The notes below the pieces were generated by a model, which saw only the letters and a list, made by a program, of their open reading frames with translations, was not told where the DNA came from and ran no database searches. The position numbers were made by a program, and so were the translations under genes. Shown here piece after piece: positions 43,516-54,000 of a stretch of 64,000 bases of DNA (its first letter is position 1; the number at the start of each line of letters is the position of its first letter). Origin of the DNA: Geobacter sp. DSM 9736 (GTDB lineage Bacteria > Desulfobacterota > Desulfuromonadia > Geobacterales > Geobacteraceae); assembly GCF_900187405.1 (NCBI RefSeq), contig NZ_LT896716.1, positions 3,224,753 through 3,288,752 on the forward strand, read 5' to 3'.

Positions 43516-45333
43516 TCACATTTCTACGCGGGTGACTACTCCCTGAATCTTACTGGCCGGCAGCTTGTTGAACTGGACGAAATTGGGGGTGAGCTTCTTG
43601 ATGAGGGAAAAGACCCTCCACACCGGGTTCACCGTCGAGATGTCCTCGATGCCGTAGAAGATGACCTTTTCGTGGATCCCGTTATTCTTCAGCAGCTTCT
43701 CGATATCCACCACTTCCATGTACCCCGCCCTGATCTCGAACGCATCGAGCCCCGGACCGATACCGGACCTGAGGTGGGTCTTGACGCCGAAGGGATCGTC
43801 GGTGCGGATGAGGGAGATGAAGACGTTCCGCTCATAGATGATGTTGCTTCTGATAATGCAGTGGATGACGTAGGGGGGGACAATGTTCCACTCTCTCGTG
43901 AAGAAGAGACCCGTTCCAGGGATGTTCTTATCTTTGGCGAAAATCTGTTCGTAGCTCACGAGGAACGTATCGATATCTAGAGGGCGAAGAGCCCGGTAGA
44001 GTGCGCGTTGCCCTTTGGTCCAGATCATGATGGTTATGAACGGGATCGCCGCGAGGATGATCGACCAGTAGGCGCCGTGGGGAATCTTGGAGAAGGTGGA
44101 GAGGAGGTAGAGAAGATCGATCACGGCGATGACTGCAACGATCGGGACCTTCCACTTCTTGGTCGTGTGGGAGAAGACGATGATCATCATGATCGCCGTA
44201 ATGGTCATCGACCCGGTAACCGCCATACCGTACGCTGCCGCGAGGTTCCCGGACTTGCGGAAGATGAGCATGACGAGGATCACCGCACACATGAGGAACC
44301 AGTTGACGGCGCCGATGTAGATCTGGGACTGGAGATGTGCAGATGTATAATCGACCCGCATGAGGGGCATCAGGCGTGTGGTGATTCCCTGATAGACGAT
44401 GGAGAAGACGCCGCTGATGATGGCCTGCGACGCGATAATCGTCGCGCATATCGTCAGGAAGAGGAAGGGGACGTAGAATAGTGGCGCCTGCCCCTGGATC
44501 ATCCCGAAAAGAAGGTTTTTTGTTTCCGGGTGCTGGAGCAGGTACGCCCCCTGCCCGAGGTAGTTGATGATGAGCGCCGTAAATACGAAGTACCATGCGC
44601 GGATTATTGGGCGCTTACCCAGGTGTCCCATGTCGGCGTATAGTGCTTCACCGCCGGTGGAGCAGAGGATGACCTCCGATAGTACGAAAAATCCGGAAAG
44701 CCCGTTGGCCTCGAAGAAGCGGACAGCGTAGAGCGGGTTTATGGCGGTGACTATGGAGGGCATTTCGGAAATCGAAGCCAGGCCCGAGACAAGAAGGGCT
44801 CCGAAATAGATCACCATAACCGGGCCGAAGATCCCGGCTACCTTGTCGGTCCCGTGGGACTGGAAGAAGAAGAGAGTGATGGCAATGAGGGCTGCTATCA
44901 GTACCAGGATGTGGTGAGAGATGTGCTCAAGCCCGGGAACCAGCAGCAGACCTTCCACAGCGGAAAGAATACTGATGGCGGGAGTAATGACGCCGTCTCC
45001 CAGCAGGAGCGACACCCCGAGAAACGAGAGGAATCCGGCGAAGGCGAGAAGACGCCCCTGCTTGAGGAGCTTGATGAGGATCTCCCGCAGGACGATCTCC
45101 CCCCCCTGTCCCTTCCTGCCTAAGCTCATGGCGAGCCAGGCATATTCTCCGGTGACGAGGATGGTCATGGTCCAGAAGACCAGGGAGAGGATGCCGTAGA
45201 CATTCTCGGGAGTGGGTTTCGTAAGGGTGAATATAACGGTGAGGGTATAGATGGGACTCGTGCCGATGTCACCGAATACCAGCCCCAGCGCCTTTACGAT
45301 CCCTCCCCAGAAACTGTCCGTTTGTTTTTTCAT
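43516..45333 (-). CDS. kup: Kup-type potassium transporter (second copy)
   Basis: A 605-residue paralogue of the convergent kup gene, opening DSFWGGIVKALGLVFGDIGT. It is highly similar along its whole length, including the C-terminal KVIFYGIEDI and the final GVVTRVEM. ATG 45333 has CAGGAG five bases upstream; a TTG-to-ATG extension to 45348 is unlikely. No TTCTTGA repeats are seen upstream, so the two copies are probably regulated differently. It is divergent from ileS. Confidence 0.94.
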   Translation of the reverse strand: MKKQTDSFWGGIVKALGLVFGDIGTSPIYTLTVIFTLTKPTPENVYGILSLVFWTMTILVTGEYAWLAMSLGRKGQGGEIVLREILIKLLKQGRLLAFAGFLSFLGVSLLLGDGVITPAISILSAVEGLLLVPGLEHISHHILVLIAALIAITLFFFQSHGTDKVAGIFGPVMVIYFGALLVSGLASISEMPSIVTAINPLYAVRFFEANGLSGFFVLSEVILCSTGGEALYADMGHLGKRPIIRAWYFVFTALIINYLGQGAYLLQHPETKNLLFGMIQGQAPLFYVPFLFLTICATIIASQAIISGVFSIVYQGITTRLMPLMRVDYTSAHLQSQIYIGAVNWFLMCAVILVMLIFRKSGNLAAAYGMAVTGSMTITAIMMIIVFSHTTKKWKVPIVAVIAVIDLLYLLSTFSKIPHGAYWSIILAAIPFITIMIWTKGQRALYRALRPLDIDTFLVSYEQIFAKDKNIPGTGLFFTREWNIVPPYVIHCIIRSNIIYERNVFISLIRTDDPFGVKTHLRSGIGPGLDAFEIRAGYMEVVDIEKLLKNNGIHEKVIFYGIEDISTVNPVWRVFSLIKKLTPNFVQFNKLPASKIQGVVTRVEM

Positions 45334-45465
45334 TCTGCTCCTGTCCAAACGCGCATTACAACAGGCACTGTCCGGCTGGTTGTCCCACCTGCGTCGCTTT
45401 CTGAAGGCCAGCGAGACCTTATATCATCAAGCCCCTGTAATTACAATTCAATTTCCCCTTTAGCC

Positions 45466-45494
45466 TTGACTTTTCAATGGGTTCCCTGTAGCTT
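45466..45494 (+). promoter_or_regulatory. Sigma-70 type promoter of ileS-lspA
   Basis: TTGACT (45466-45471) and TAGCTT (45489-45494) are 17 bases apart, 52 bases before the ileS start. The -10 box is weak. Confidence 0.5.
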
Positions 45495-45545
45495 TAAGCG
45501 CTTCTCGGTCAGAGAAACGGTAAAGATTCCCCGGAGGCTTCCTAG

Positions 45546-48317
45546 ATGGATTACAAAGATACGCTCAATCTGCCGGTGACCGGCTTTCCAATGAAGGCGA
45601 ACCTGACGCAGAAGGAGCTGGAAATACTGGACGAGTGGGAGAAGTCCGGGCTCTACGCTAAAATAGCCGAGTCGGGCAAAGAAAAGCCGCTGTACGTCCT
45701 TCACGACGGTCCGCCATACGCCAATGGCCATATTCACATCGGCCACGCTCTAAACAAGATTTTGAAGGACATTATCCTCAAAAGCAAACGGATGGCCGGT
45801 TTCCGTGCTCCCTACACGCCAGGTTGGGACTGTCACGGGCTCCCGATAGAGCTGCAGGTGGAGAAGAACCTGGGGTCGAAGAAACATGAAGTGACCAAGC
45901 TGCAGATGCGCAAGCAGTGCCGGGAGTATGCCGCCAAGTTCGTCGAGATCCAGAAGAAGGAATTCGAGCGGCTGGGTGTCCTCGGGGATTGGAAAGAACC
46001 ATATCTCACCATGAATTATGTATATGAGGGCATTACCGCCCGCGAGCTTGCGCGATTCGCGGAAAACGGTTCCCTCTACCGGGGAAAGAAGCCGGTCCAC
46101 TGGTGTTCCTCCTGTGTTACAGCCCTTGCCGAGGCGGAAGTAGAGTACGCCGATCATAAATCTCCGTCGGTTTATGTGAAGTTCCCGCTCCAGGAAGATA
46201 TTTCCGCCACCGTTCCGGCGCTGGCAGGGAAAAATGTTTCCCTCGTCATATGGACCACCACCCCCTGGACCCTTCCGGCTAACCTGGCTATCTCCCTGCA
46301 CCCGGAATTCACCTATGTTGCGCTGGAGACGGGGGATGATGTCCTTGTAGTCGCAGAGGGGCTCAAGGAGCCGTTCGAGAAGGCTACGGGGGTGCAGGGC
46401 AAGGTCATAGCATCATTCACTGCAGATATCCTCGATCACAGGAAGTGCCGCCATCCCTTCTACGACCGCGACTCGGTGATCCTCCTTGGTGAGCACGTGA
46501 CGCTTGAAGCCGGCACCGGCTGCGTCCACACTGCGCCAGGCCACGGCCAGGACGACTACGAGATCGGCCTTCGGGAAGGCCTGGATATTTACAATCCCGT
46601 CGATAACCGGGGGCGCTTCCTTCAGAACGTGGAGTTCTTCGGCGGCCAGTACGTTTTCGAGGCAAACGCACAGGTGATCGAGAAGCTGAAAGAGGTGGGG
46701 GCGCTGGTCGGAAGCGGCGAGATCAGCCATTCCTACCCCCACTGCTGGCGCTGCAAGAAGCCGATCATCTTCCGCGCCACCGAGCAGTGGTTTATCGGGA
46801 TGGAGCAGAACGACCTTCGAAAGCGTGCGCTGGACGAGATCAACAAGGTCAGCTGGATTCCCCGCTGGGGGAAGGAGCGGATCTATGGGATGGTGGAAAA
46901 CCGCCCTGACTGGTGCATCTCCCGCCAGCGGAGCTGGGGTGTCCCCATCACCGCCTTTTACTGCACCTCGTGCGGAGAGGTCCTTGCTGAAGGAAAGCTG
47001 ATGCACCACGTGGCGGACCTGTTTGTTGAGCACGGCTCCGACATCTGGTACGACTGGGATGCATCCCGCCTGCTTCCGGAGGGTACGACCTGCGGGTGCG
47101 GCGCGACGTCTTTCGAGAAGGAGATGGATATCCTCGATGTCTGGTTCGACTCGGGGGTCTCCCACGCGGCTGTTCTTGAGCAGAATCCGGCGCTTTCGTC
47201 ACCGGCCGACATGTATCTGGAGGGTAGCGACCAGCACCGCGGCTGGTTCCACTCCTCTCTCCTTGCCAGCGTGGGCACCCGTGGCAGAGCTCCCTACCGG
47301 GAGGTCCTCACTCACGGCTTCGTGGTCGACGGGCAGGGAAGGAAGATGAGCAAATCTGTGGGCAATGTCGTAGCCCCCGAGGAGGTGATCAAGAAGTATG
47401 GCGCCGAGATACTGCGCCTCTGGGTTGCGGCCCAGGATTACCGCGACGACATCCGGATCTCCCAGGAGATCCTCACCCGGCTTTCCGAGGCGTACCGCCG
47501 CATCCGCAACACCTGCCGCTACATCCTCGGCAATATCAGCGATTTCGACCCGGCAAACGACTCCGTTCCCGTGGAGAAGATGCCCGAGATCGACCGCTGG
47601 GCCCTCCACCAGTTGGAGCTCCTCAAGGAGAAGGTGTTCCGGGCCTACGACGAATACGAGTTCCACATCCTCTACCACGCGGTGAACGGCTTCTGCACCG
47701 TGGAGATGAGCGCTTTTTACCTCGACATCCTCAAGGACCGGGTCTACACGAGCCGTAAGGACTCCGTAGAGCGGAGAAGTGCGCAGACAGCCATGTACCT
47801 CATTCTCGAAACCATCGTGAAGGTAATGGCGCCGGTTCTGTCATTCACCGCCGATGAGGTCTGGAAGTACATGCCTAAGCGGAGAGAAGAGAGCGTGCAC
47901 CTGAGCGAGTTCCCGCCGCTTCGGCCGGAGCACCGTGACGACTCCCTCGTTGAGCGCTGGGACCGCATCATGAAGGTCCGGGGAGAGGTTTCCAAGGCGC
48001 TGGAGCAAGCCCGGGTACAGAAGGTGATCGGCCATTCTCTGGACGCCGCGGTGTCCATCTCCGCACCTGCCGATCTGCTGGAGTTCCTTCAGGGATATGC
48101 AAAGGAGTTGAAGAGCATCTTCATCGTCTCGCGTGTGGATCTGGTGGAGACGTTGGGAGAGGCGGCGTACGAGGCGGAAGGGCTACCCGGATTAAGGATC
48201 CGTGTAACCGCCGCGCCCGGTGCAAAGTGCGAGCGCTGCTGGGGGTACGACGAGGAGATCGGCAGGGACAGCGAGCACGCTACCATCTGCCCCAAATGTC
48301 TGGCTGCGGTAAAATAA
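45546..48317 (+). CDS. ileS: Isoleucyl-tRNA synthetase
   Basis: A 923-residue class I synthetase with HIGH at 64-67 (GHIHIGHALN) and KMSKS at 600-604. An editing domain lies between them (WTTTPWTLPANLAI, GTGCVHTAPGHG). The C-terminal zinc-binding region has CERCWGYDEE and CPKCLAAVK. It charges tRNA-Ile with isoleucine. It is followed by lspA after 35 bases, the usual ileS-lspA order. Confidence 0.98.
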   Translation: MDYKDTLNLPVTGFPMKANLTQKELEILDEWEKSGLYAKIAESGKEKPLYVLHDGPPYANGHIHIGHALNKILKDIILKSKRMAGFRAPYTPGWDCHGLPIELQVEKNLGSKKHEVTKLQMRKQCREYAAKFVEIQKKEFERLGVLGDWKEPYLTMNYVYEGITARELARFAENGSLYRGKKPVHWCSSCVTALAEAEVEYADHKSPSVYVKFPLQEDISATVPALAGKNVSLVIWTTTPWTLPANLAISLHPEFTYVALETGDDVLVVAEGLKEPFEKATGVQGKVIASFTADILDHRKCRHPFYDRDSVILLGEHVTLEAGTGCVHTAPGHGQDDYEIGLREGLDIYNPVDNRGRFLQNVEFFGGQYVFEANAQVIEKLKEVGALVGSGEISHSYPHCWRCKKPIIFRATEQWFIGMEQNDLRKRALDEINKVSWIPRWGKERIYGMVENRPDWCISRQRSWGVPITAFYCTSCGEVLAEGKLMHHVADLFVEHGSDIWYDWDASRLLPEGTTCGCGATSFEKEMDILDVWFDSGVSHAAVLEQNPALSSPADMYLEGSDQHRGWFHSSLLASVGTRGRAPYREVLTHGFVVDGQGRKMSKSVGNVVAPEEVIKKYGAEILRLWVAAQDYRDDIRISQEILTRLSEAYRRIRNTCRYILGNISDFDPANDSVPVEKMPEIDRWALHQLELLKEKVFRAYDEYEFHILYHAVNGFCTVEMSAFYLDILKDRVYTSRKDSVERRSAQTAMYLILETIVKVMAPVLSFTADEVWKYMPKRREESVHLSEFPPLRPEHRDDSLVERWDRIMKVRGEVSKALEQARVQKVIGHSLDAAVSISAPADLLEFLQGYAKELKSIFIVSRVDLVETLGEAAYEAEGLPGLRIRVTAAPGAKCERCWGYDEEIGRDSEHATICPKCLAAVK

Positions 48318-48352
48318 ACTGAAGGGGGCGCAAGTCCCCGTCCCTGGTCGCT

Positions 48353-48841
48353 ATGAAATCGAAATACATTATTCTATCTGCTATTTCCCTGCCGGTACTG
48401 ATTCTTGATCAGATCACCAAGGTCTACATCGACCGGACCATGGACCTGCACACGTCGATCACGGTCATCGAAAACTTCTTCAACATCACCTACATGCGGA
48501 ACAAGGGGGCTGCCTTCAGCTTTCTTGCAAACTTCAGCTACCGGCTCCCCTTCTTCATCCTCATCTCGCTGATCGCGGCAATCGTAATCATCGTCGTGAT
48601 ACGGCGGCTGCGTCCGGACCAGAAATTCGCTGCAGCTTCGCTCTCCCTCATATTCTCGGGAGCCATCGGAAACCTCATCGACCGGGTCAGGCTGGGGGAG
48701 GTGATAGATTTCCTCGACGTTCACTGGTACGGCCATCACTGGCCGGCCTTCAACGTTGCTGACTCCGCTATCTGCGTCGGCGTTTTTCTTCTTGCCATAG
48801 ACATGTTCATCGAGGAACGCAGGCAAAAATCCCTCAAGTAA
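48353..48841 (+). CDS. lspA: Lipoprotein signal peptidase (signal peptidase II)
   Basis: A 162-residue inner-membrane aspartic protease with four hydrophobic helices. Catalytic Asp119 (VIDFLDVHW) and Asp137 (FNVADSAI) are present, as is the conserved NLIDRVRLGEV. It cleaves prolipoproteins before the lipidated Cys. No good ribosome-binding site precedes the ATG; translation may depend on ileS. A GC-rich hairpin (48324-48340) lies in the gap but has no T run. Confidence 0.97.
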   Translation: MKSKYIILSAISLPVLILDQITKVYIDRTMDLHTSITVIENFFNITYMRNKGAAFSFLANFSYRLPFFILISLIAAIVIIVVIRRLRPDQKFAAASLSLIFSGAIGNLIDRVRLGEVIDFLDVHWYGHHWPAFNVADSAICVGVFLLAIDMFIEERRQKSLK

Positions 48842-48851
48842 GACCCAGGCA

Positions 48852-49682
48852 CTACAGCTGCTTCACCAGGTTCTTCAGCCCCTTCTTGAGCGGTTGGACC
48901 ATTTCCGCCATGTGGTCCGTCCGGGCTTCGTCTCCCTCTGCTTGATTCAGAGTGACAAGAACCACTTCCGGTTTTGCATTGTACCTTACAGGGATCGAAG
49001 TCTCGCCCAGGCCGCTTGTAACGACCATATTGGTCGAGGAGCTTCTGTAGAGGCCGTAACTCCAACGGGGGAAAAATCCTTGACGGGGAACGTACGGTGC
49101 CCCGAGGAAAGGGAGCCGGATCTGACCTCCGTGGGTATGCCCGGCAAGGACAAGATCGACTTGATTACGCGCCGCATCCGGAAAAATGTATGGTACATGT
49201 GAAAGAAGTATGCGCACGTCATTTTCAGGAATTCCGGCGAGGGCATCCTCCAGCCGGCATTCTCCGCCTACCGGATCTTCTATGCCGGCCAGCCAGAGCT
49301 GCTCTCTTCCCCGCTGGATCCGGTTACCTTCGTTCCTCAGAACCATTGCCCCTGCCTTTTCAAATGAGCGGGTTATCTGTTCCTGCTTCCCCGAACCCCA
49401 TTCATGGTTGCCGCTGACGAAGTAGATGGGGCGGTTTCTGAGCGCTTCTATGATTTCGAGCGTGGGTCGCAGCTGAACGTTGCCTGCAGTGACCATGTCA
49501 CCTGTCAGCGCCACGACATCGAATGACAGGCCGGCGATGAGGTCCAGTAGCATGGCCTGCCCGTCGCCGAACTGCTTGCAGTGGAGGTCGCTCAGGTGGA
49601 GTATGGTGAAGCCGCGAAATTGAGGGCTCAGCCTGGGAACATGCACCCGATGACGGGTCAAGGTGAGGGTCGAACGGTCCAA
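48852..49682 (-). CDS. Metallophosphoesterase (YkuE/YaeI-like), probably with a longer N-terminus
   Basis: A calcineurin-type phosphoesterase with metal-ligand motifs LSDLHC, TGDMV, GNHEW and GHTHGGQ in order. The first canonical start in frame is TTG 49682. The frame continues upstream to 49751 and encodes TRRAFLLGGLATAACLPL, a clear twin-arginine signal peptide. There is no ATG, GTG or TTG for it; a strong AGGAGG is followed by TCA-GTC-ATC. The real protein may start at ATC 49745, or the signal may be lost in this strain. It converges on lspA with a 10-base gap. Confidence 0.85.
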   Translation of the reverse strand: MDRSTLTLTRHRVHVPRLSPQFRGFTILHLSDLHCKQFGDGQAMLLDLIAGLSFDVVALTGDMVTAGNVQLRPTLEIIEALRNRPIYFVSGNHEWGSGKQEQITRSFEKAGAMVLRNEGNRIQRGREQLWLAGIEDPVGGECRLEDALAGIPENDVRILLSHVPYIFPDAARNQVDLVLAGHTHGGQIRLPFLGAPYVPRQGFFPRWSYGLYRSSSTNMVVTSGLGETSIPVRYNAKPEVVLVTLNQAEGDEARTDHMAEMVQPLKKGLKNLVKQL

Positions 49683-49779
49683 AGGGAGACAGGCTGCGGT
49701 TGCGAGGCCCCCCAGCAGGAAGGCGCGGCGAGTAAGGGGGGCGATGACTGATTACCTCCTCGTATCGTTTATGAGGGCG

Positions 49780-50784
49780 CTACGTGACACAGACAAAATC
49801 ATACCCTTCCCGCAGCCCTGCCGCAACCGCCCATGCCCTTATCCCGTCCCGCGCCCCACGGGTGCCTATCGTGACGAGCATTTTACCCGAATCAGCACGA
49901 ATTTGGTCTGGCGGAATAACGGGAGAGCCATGGAGCACCCGGCCGATCTTGCGCGGGTCCACATCGACCCAGCACCGTACACCTATTCCCGCTGCAGCGA
50001 GGGCGGCTCTCCAGCGCCGGCCTTCCATTCCGGCGCCGGCCAGCACCACTTCATCCACCCCGGAGAGAAAACCTTTTTGCAGGTGATGGAGTTTGCACGC
50101 ACGGAATGCCTCTGCCGAGTATTCAATCATTGTGCGGGTGGCGCGTTCATGCCGATCCCTCCAGAAAAAGAGAGTTTGGGGCAGGCGTTCGAAACGGGCA
50201 CCCGCAGCGGCCAATCGCTGCCACAGATCGTAATCCTCCGCCCATCCCATATCACGGTATCCTCCAACCTGCAGTACCGCCTCTTTCCGGAACATCACGC
50301 TGGGGTGAACGAAGGGGGATTCTACGAACAGGTCGCGCAGCGCCTCTTCATGGTCCGACAGGGAGTTCTGCCACTTCTCGTAGGCAAGCATGCCTATCCG
50401 CAGGTTCTGCCGGGGGAAGTGGCGGAAATTGCATGCAACGAGAGCGACCTCCGGGTGCTGTTCCATGAATGCATGCTGCAGTTCGAGGCGGCGGGGGTGG
50501 GAGATGTCATCCCCATCCATGCGCGCTACTAGAGGGGCGGTGCAGAAGGCAAGACCGGCATTGAGTGCAGGAACAAGCCCACGCTCCGGTGCTGCCACGA
50601 GGCGCACCCGTGTGTCTTCTCGCGCAGCTGCATGGAGTATTTCCGCCGTCTCGTCGGTTGAGCCGTCGTCAACCGCGACGAGTTCCCAATCTCTGAATGT
50701 CTGACGAAAGATGGAGGACAGCGCCGGGGGCAGAAAGCGTGCTTCATTGCGGACCGGGAGAAGTATCGATATGCGGGCGTTCAT
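49780..50784 (-). CDS. GT2 glycosyltransferase with C-terminal Rossmann-like domain
   Basis: A 334-residue protein. Residues 1-235 are a GT2 family glycosyltransferase: ISILLPVRNEARFLPPAL, VDDGSTDET, metal motif RMDGDD and WAEDYDLW. From about 245 a second domain begins (VVLAGAGMEGRRWRAALA, then CWVDVDPRKIGRVLHGSPVI), like the N-terminal Rossmann domain of PglD-type proteins. The fusion is unusual; the second domain may bind a nucleotide. The ATG overlaps the stop of a truncated thioesterase gene as ATGA. Confidence 0.88.
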   Translation of the reverse strand: MNARISILLPVRNEARFLPPALSSIFRQTFRDWELVAVDDGSTDETAEILHAAAREDTRVRLVAAPERGLVPALNAGLAFCTAPLVARMDGDDISHPRRLELQHAFMEQHPEVALVACNFRHFPRQNLRIGMLAYEKWQNSLSDHEEALRDLFVESPFVHPSVMFRKEAVLQVGGYRDMGWAEDYDLWQRLAAAGARFERLPQTLFFWRDRHERATRTMIEYSAEAFRACKLHHLQKGFLSGVDEVVLAGAGMEGRRWRAALAAAGIGVRCWVDVDPRKIGRVLHGSPVIPPDQIRADSGKMLVTIGTRGARDGIRAWAVAAGLREGYDFVCVT

Positions 50785-50966
50785 GGTGCAGTGAGAGCCC
50801 CAACCCTCACCACCGGGAATATGTATCCCTCCTCGTGAAGGTCCTTCACCGATAGTTCCAGGTCGCGCAGAAACTCGGTCCTTCCCCGCTCGAAGTAGCC
50901 GAGGTAATTGGCGTGGTAGACTACCCCGCCGGCGTCGGTATCCTCGTAGTAAACCCGAAAATCCAT
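50781..50966 (-). pseudogene. Truncated YbgC-like acyl-CoA thioesterase
   Basis: The 61-residue product begins MDFRVYYEDTDAGGVVYHAN, the hot-dog thioesterase N-terminus of the YbgC/4-hydroxybenzoyl-CoA family with the catalytic Asp in YEDTDAGG. It follows the family as far as FPVVRV and then ends with GALTAP and a stop. Normal members have about 130 residues, so the second half of the fold is missing. The ATG at 50966 has GGAGG five bases upstream. The stop overlaps the GT2 start, which suggests a deletion or fusion junction. It is probably inactive. Confidence 0.8.
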
Positions 50967-51005
50967 ATGCTCCTCCATCATTTCATCCCAGCTAAACTAC
51001 CGGCA

Positions 51006-54000
51006 TCACTCTTCCCACTTGAATTCGGTCTCCGCCGGTGCAGGTTCTGCTCCCCCCTTGACAGCCCGGCCGCGAGTGGCGGCTTCTCCGATGGCGTTAA
51101 TCAGGTGATCGAGGGATATCCTGTTCTGAATGGGAGCCACCGACACGCTCAGGTCGCGAACACCGAAGATGTTAGTGTGGGAAATGTCGAGCAGGTCGAA
51201 TGTCAGATACCCTTTGTCGAGGGACGCCCTTATGGCTCCTGTATCATAAGGGCGGTCATTCCTGAAAAAGATGCCGCGCAGCTTCTGGCCTGCCAGCTTC
51301 TGAAGAAACTCCTTGCTCACAAGCCTTTTCTCCTGCCGGGATTCCCTCGTCCACAGATCGACGAAGCCATGCATCTTTTCCATTCCCTTTCCCGAAGAGA
51401 AGAGCTGCATCATACCATCTACGCGTCCCGACAGGTACCCTCTGATGTTCGGGTAGGCGTTGCACAACTCCCGAAGGCTTACGTCATTGACCAGGAGGTC
51501 CAGGGAATAGGATGTGCCGGAGCCCGGGCTGATCCCAGCTCTGCCGAGTAGCTCTCCACCGGCAAAGGGGGCATGGAGAGATGCAACGCTTATAGTCCCG
51601 TCCCGCGCATCGAGGAGCATCGTCATGGGGCCGAAGTCCAGCGGTCCGAAACGAAGAGTTCCGATGTTCAACGTATTGAGCCTGGGTGGAGGGTGGCGCA
51701 GCCCTTCCAGGAGCAGGGTGTAGCTCTGTTTTCCATAGGTCAGAGGAGTTCGTCTTACCGTCGGGGATGACGGCGCGATCGAAAAGGGGACTGTCCCGTC
51801 GATGGCAGCAACGGCAAGTTTCTGTGAGGGCATCTCTATCCTGCCATCGGCGAAGGCCAGAGTGCCATCAAGGTTGACCTTCTTACCCTGAAGGCGGATA
51901 AAGGCATTGGCTGCGACCGTTCCTTTCACTGTCGCATCCTGAACCTTGCGGGGGAGCATATTGATAGCTGCATCGAAGATGGCATCAATGGGTGTGACGG
52001 GTACTGAGAAGGCGAAATTACCAGAAGGCGATGCTGATGAAATGCCGTCGACTGCGCCGGAGATGGTTGCAGCTACTCCATTCCCGGTGGCCACACTCCC
52101 CTTGGTTATGGTCACCTTCGACCCATCGAGTAAGGCTTCTGCCGTCAGGCCTATTCCGGAGGCCAGGGTGCGATTACCCATTCCGGTGATGGTGATGTCG
52201 GAACCGGCGATGGAGAGAAGGCAGGAAGGTCCGTGCCTTTTGTTGTAGCGACCATCGCATGAAAGATCCAACCTGCCCCCGGAGGGGTATGCACTGCCTG
52301 CGCGAGAGAAGAGAAGGGAAAGTCGTTGCAGCTCGACTCCTTTCATGTCAACTGCGTATGTGGCGTCCGCTGTGGCGTCGAAAGGATCGAATGTGAGACT
52401 GGCAGAGCTTTTGCCGCCGAGCAGGTCGCCGGTCAGGTCGGCTTTGCTCCTTTGCGGCGTGAAGGTGAATCGGCCGGCAAGGGAGGCTATTTCCGATTTG
52501 CGCATGAAGAGGTCGAGCCGGGTCAGTTCTGCGCTCCCCGTCAGCATGGGTTTCTCTGTAGCGAGCATTGCCGATATGCTTCCCGCTCCCTCCCGGAAGG
52601 AGTAACTGCCCTGCTCTCCCCTGACTCCGGAAAACATCAGCTGAAGTGGGAAATATCCCTCCTTGTTCCGCAGTGGCAGGGCACCGCCTGCTTCCAGGAA
52701 CCGGAGGTTCAGGTCGTCATGCCTGAGCATCCCGTCCCTGAGGTGAAAGGTCCGGCCACTCACAGCGTAGCCGAAGGAAGCAGCAATCTTTTTACCGGCC
52801 AGAGCGGCTTCATCGAGCTTCAAATCACCGGAGGCCCGCACTCCTTCTTTGTCTGCTTCTATGAGGGCGTCTCCGGTTAGTGTGTGGACCTGGAATTTGT
52901 GCGTACCGGCGTAACCCTCAGCTTCACGCAGACTCAGGCGGATCTTTCCTGCGAAACTCCGGGAATCCCTTCCCGCTCCGTCTATTTCCGCCGTGACGGT
53001 TCCCGACGAGAATGAGGCGCCCTTATTTATGTAGCGATTGGCGAGCGTCAGGGGTGCGCCGGCGATATGGAGATTAGCTGCGAAGGGTGCAGGGTCAGCA
53101 TGGTCATAAGTTAGCGATCCGGTTACGGATGCCGTGGAAACCTGAGCGGAAACCTCCGGCACCATGAGCCGAAGCAGGCGCAGCCGGTAGGAAATAAGCC
53201 CGGAAAATGCGGCACTTCTGATCCTGAGCAGGTCGTTGCCTTCCGGTTGATTGAGCCGTCCGCGAACCTCTATTCCGGCCAACGTTTTGGATGCTGTAAC
53301 GTCTGCTGAGACTCCTGATATTATGGATGTTCCACTCCGGCTCGCGCCTGCTTCCCGCAGCGATACATTGCCGAGAGCGGCGGTTATTCTGTTTCCACTT
53401 CCGGCTAGATGAAGCGATGCGGGCAGTATCATCCCGGCAGGAGCAATGTCATTACGAAGAGTACCGGGGAGGTATTGCCGTATGGCTGTAATCGAGACTG
53501 GGGCCGTGGAGAGGTCGACCGTGAAGTCCCGTGATGTCCTGAGCCGCAGCACGTGGCCATTTCCGGTCATTTTGAACAGGTTGTTGATGCCGACCTGGAA
53601 ACGCTCAATATCCAGCCTGTCGGAGCGGCTGTCGTAGCGGACAGTTGTGCCAAGCGCTCCACGGAGGGGCACAGTACTCTTGCCGATTTGCATCTTGATA
53701 TGATCTGCTCGCAGCTCGGTTTCGGCCTGCAGCACCCCTCCTCGGAGCCTTCCTCTTACAAGGATATTGCCGATGCCGTGACTTAGGTTGAGAGTAGATG
53801 CAGGTATCCTTATCTCCCGCAGCGAGAGCGATCCTGCATCGAGTACCAGGTCTCCATGGGAATCCCGGCCCGGTCTATAGCTCCCTTCCAGGCGAAATTT
53901 ACCTCCTGCGGCTTTTCCTGCGACTTTGAAAGTGGCGACGGTCGATCCGGCAGTGGATATGTCCCGTATTTGAGCTGAAACCTCCCGGACCCCATGCCCT

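Noticed and set aside
45349-45465. TTCTTGA-type repeats upstream of the second kup gene
   Set aside because: Searched on both strands; only an unrelated TCATCAAG word is present, so no tandem site is claimed.
48324-48340. GC-rich hairpin between ileS and lspA as a terminator
   Set aside because: No T run follows and lspA is normally cotranscribed with ileS.
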